64,000 bases of DNA from Hofstenia miamia (lineage: Eukaryota; Xenacoelomorpha; Acoela). The notes below the pieces were generated by a model. That model saw only the letters and a list, made by a program, of their open reading frames with translations, ran no database searches and had not been told where the DNA came from. The position numbers and the translations under genes were made by a program. Location of the stretch: assembly GCA_004352715.1 (NCBI GenBank), contig SCFE01000039.1:964770-1028769 (forward strand). Direction: 5' to 3'. Below, piece by piece: positions 61,001 through 64,000 of the stretch. Numbering within the stretch: position 1 is the stretch's first letter; each line of letters starts with the position of its first letter.

Positions 61001-62438
61001 AAAGATTGACTCCTAGCTATAGCAGAGGTTGTTTAAAGAAAAACGGGTTATGAGTTTGTATATTTCAAAACGAATGTTGAATTTCCTTAAGAATCCCTGC
61101 AAATGTTTTGAATTAATGATATGATCAAAATCAGGTCTTCACGTTCACAATGATTAGTCATTAAATAGGCAAAAGGTAGCGCATAGCTGAAGTCAGTCAA
61201 TCAAAATAATGGTTTTTCTGCTGATATTTTGATTTTACAATTTTTTGTATGACAAAAAATTGTACAAGTGGCTCAAAATTTTTATTAGAAATACTTTATT
61301 AAATTGCGGGTTAACGAACCATCTTTGCCGATTCCGACCGATCCAGCAGCTCCACATACGAGGTACGGTAGTTTTGAAATACTGCTCTTCAAATATGGAG
61401 TTTCCATGTATGGATAAATGTTTTTTTTCATTTCATTACGCATGTACACTCTGTACATAATGAGTGACATTGATCATTTGGAATATTCCAACCCAAAAAG
61501 TATATTATTTTCTAATTTCAGCGATTCATAGGTTATTCATGTATAGTTGACCAATTGCTGTTAATTAATTTGAAACAAGCTAAGTACAGGTTTTCTTGAA
61601 TAAGCTAATGACTATCACGACATCCATTAGTGTAAATTTCAATTTATCTAACATTTGCGTGACATTTAAATGTCCAAATTGTTCTTGACTTTTCCCAAGT
61701 TAAGCAGTCACATTTAATCTTGAAGAAGAACTTGAAGCTTAAAGTAAAACTTGTGAATTCTACAAAAAATACTTCATGTTTTAAGCAATTAGCATTTATC
61801 TTAAATGTAACAATTCCTAAAAATTGAAAGTTCTTTTATTATCAACAGAGAATATTTAGACAAAATAACCTTAACTCAAATATATTGCTGAAAACAGTTA
61901 GAATGTACTTAATTTTTTTGATAGAAAACCCATTGACTGGATCATGTCGACTTATTCAATATTTTATGGATGTATGGAAAACAAAAAATATTTTAAATTT
62001 GAGCATAGATATTCCAGACAATCCACAATCCAATACTTCCTGATTTTCTAGTAAATTACTTCTAGTAAATTCTAAGTTGCATCAGATATGATCAATGTAT
62101 GATGAAAACTACCAACATTTTCAAACTGCTCATAAGTCAAACTTTGACTTCATGATGTCATTTTAAGATGACTTGGCATATTCAGTGTTACGCAGAATTG
62201 TTTTGTTTGCGTATTACATTATTAGCTTTATATGGTAATTTATGCAATTTTGCAGCTAAGGAGTGTTGTGAGATGCTTGGGAATCCCTAAAGATGTTAGA
62301 GAGGAACAAAACAGTTGACACAAGATTATTCAAGTTTTTTCACCATGTTATTCACATCAAAGCGGCGTAATTTGGCAAGTCGATTATTCTTTATCTTCCT
62401 GTATTGATTGCAAGTTTTGCCCTTTTTTGTTCCTTGTG

Positions 62439-62440
<2 letters not shown>
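58056..62440. other. AT-rich stretch with weak coding-like islands
   Basis: No firm gene. Three GC-richer islands stand out: a possible minus exon at 58724-58809, a patch at 60500-60600 with a run of 11 G, a pyrimidine-rich acceptor and a strong donor (GCCAG|GTAAGG) on the minus strand, and 61300-61400 with protein-like frames on both strands. A hAT-like end word, TAGGGCTGTGCAAGTA, occurs at 59027-59042 but no partner end was found. Confidence 0.35.
58724..58809 (-). CDS. Weak candidate internal exon
   Basis: On the minus strand an 86-base segment lies between CTTTTCAG and a strong donor, GCAGAAG|GTAAGC. One frame is open throughout and reads KTQLQHSLPKRKSGYDLREM then HVAFVSAEG, which looks protein-like. 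No partner exon can be joined with confidence and I do not recognise it. It could be part of a decayed element. Confidence 0.2.
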
Positions 62441-62471
<31 letters not shown>

Positions 62472-62619
62472 NNNNNNNNNNNNNNNNNNNNNNNNNNNNN
62501 NNNNNNNNNNNNNNNNNNNNNNNNNNNNNNNNNNNNNNNNNNNNNNNNNNNNNNNNNNNNNNNNNNNNNNNNNNNNNNNNNNNNNNNNNNNNNNNNNNNN
62601 NNNNNNNNNNNNNNNNNNN

Positions 62620-62647
<28 letters not shown>
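62441..62647. repeat. (TA)n microsatellite with an internal assembly gap
   Basis: A TA tract is interrupted by N at 62472-62619 and resumes in the same repeat. The repeat could not be assembled through, so its true length is unknown. The three Tyr/Ile ORFs across it are artefacts. Confidence 0.95.
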
Positions 62648-62650
<3 letters not shown>

Positions 62651-64000
62651 ATGTGATTACATTGCTATGAGAAATCTACCTAAGCACTTATCTTAATGAT
62701 ACCTCAATTACAAGAGCAAAAAATTCATGTCAAGTAATTATTTAGAGTATTACGACCATAATCGCTTTAATATTTGCAGATTCGTTTTTGAAGAAAAGTT
62801 CAAAACAACAAGAATACCTACAGAGCTACAACAGAATTTTAATATTAAAAGTATTTCTTCTTAGTTTGATTTATAATATGTATGTAATACTTATTAACGT
62901 TTTAATATTTAAATTATAATTGTGATAATATGTTACTTTTGTTGTTCTTCGGAATAGCCATGAAATCTAAAAAATTACAATTATTGCATTAGTAAATTCA
63001 GAAAAGAAGTTGAACTATATTTTAAATATTTGACGTTTAAATACAGCAATGCATATTAGAATGCTATACATAAATTATATATATTATAATGTATATTGCA
63101 TTCTTTGAAAATACTTCTTTTGCAAAATCAGTTAAGATTACTTGATGAAAAACCATAATTTTTTAAATATTTTTAAAAAGAAGTATTACATGAACAAGAT
63201 CATAGTATTTTAAAACTTAGAATGCATATGAATGTCTGTTTTTATTTACTTAGAATGGACTATGTAATAAAAATTACAAGCCACTTACCACATTTTGTCA
63301 ATTAAATTTTTTTAAAAAAAGTAAATTCAATGAGGTATAGAAGAATATTTACTGCTTATTTCTACATAAAATTAGTAATTGAATTTGAGCAGAATTGAAC
63401 AGTAGAACTGTGAAAAGTCAATTTTGTCGATTTAAAATAAAGTTTCATTTGTCACCTGCTCAGCTAAGTGCCTAATCACGACGTTTAACTATTAAGATGT
63501 ACACTAAACTAGAGGAAGCCAATAATGATGTTACCCCACTTAACTATATGATTAAATATTTCTTATTAATATCTACATATTTATTTAAAATAATACCAAA
63601 AAATTGAAGGTAATAATTCAAAGGGTGTTTCACTCATTTTGATGAAACTACCCAATAAAAATAAGAGTAAATGAATTTAATCGCTTGAACATGATTACAA
63701 GAAAGGCATACCGAAGATAGTATAAGAACTTATGTTAGCTCGCACTAAATTATTTATACGGCTAAATTAACCAACTACAATCCAAACAATATGAAAGTAA
63801 ATATTTAATTAATCTAACGCAGTTTTCAAAGCTTACAAAGTACTGAGATAAATTTTTAATTCAACTTTATAATTTTATCAAGGTGTACAATTCAATATGA
63901 GGATCTCAAAAATACTTAAATACAGGAAATATGTATTGTAATAAATGAACAAAATTCATTTATTCAAACGACATTATTATTATTATTATTATTTTTATTA
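62648..64000. other. AT-rich stretch to the end of the window
   Basis: No gene recognised. It ends in an (ATT)n tract at about 63971-64000. Confidence 0.45.

Noticed and set aside
62404-62670. Three ORFs across the last gap
   Set aside because: Products of N and (TA)n sequence.
1-64000. tRNA, rRNA, CRISPR array or bacterial-type operon
   Set aside because: No tRNA T-arm words in cloverleaf context, no conserved rRNA stretches and no regularly spaced repeats were seen; the gene structures are eukaryotic.

Overview
This is an AT-rich animal genomic window with five runs of N. The organism is a bilaterian invertebrate or basal chordate. The evidence is an intron-containing Pax2/5/8 gene with conserved paired-domain splice sites, an intron-containing class A GPCR gene, many animal-type transposon fossils, and many (TA)n tracts. 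I cannot name the species; the small introns (72-1236 bases) argue against a large vertebrate genome.

Layout. Positions 1-24.1 kb are mostly non-coding. They hold a possible two-exon gene start near 6.4-6.6 kb, an assembly duplication around a gap at 8.9-9.4 kb, a TTAA-flanked MITE at 11.46-11.86 kb and a decayed copy of a widespread repeat-associated protein at 16.8-17.8 kb. Pax2/5/8 lies at 24.35-28.94 kb on the plus strand in eight recognisable coding exons, with a cluster of CCAAT boxes just upstream. Its last exon is not resolved. Positions 29-44.5 kb are intergenic, with a (TA)n block, a Penelope-like GIY-YIG remnant between inverted arms, a broken hAT transposase, a Tc1/mariner C-terminal remnant and a second copy of the TTAA MITE.

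Two protein genes follow on the minus strand. One is a two-exon, 314-residue class A GPCR of aminergic type (44.56-47.24 kb). The other is a two-exon gene for a 127-residue Cys/Trp-rich protein I do not recognise (47.92-50.11 kb), with a TTAA MITE in its intron. Next come two damaged Tc1-like elements inserted in (TA)n tracts (50.49-53.32 kb), and a dead mariner interrupted by another TTAA MITE (57.26-58.06 kb). The last 6 kb hold only weak coding-like islands and microsatellites.

The genes do not form an obvious functional unit: a developmental transcription factor, a receptor and a small unknown protein lie side by side among repeats. No RNA gene, CRISPR array or novel multi-gene system was found. 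The best second-look items are the four TTAA-type MITEs (one nested in a mariner), the inverted-arm GIY-YIG remnant, the shortened Pax2/5/8 linker, the unusual receptor motifs and the unknown 127-residue protein.
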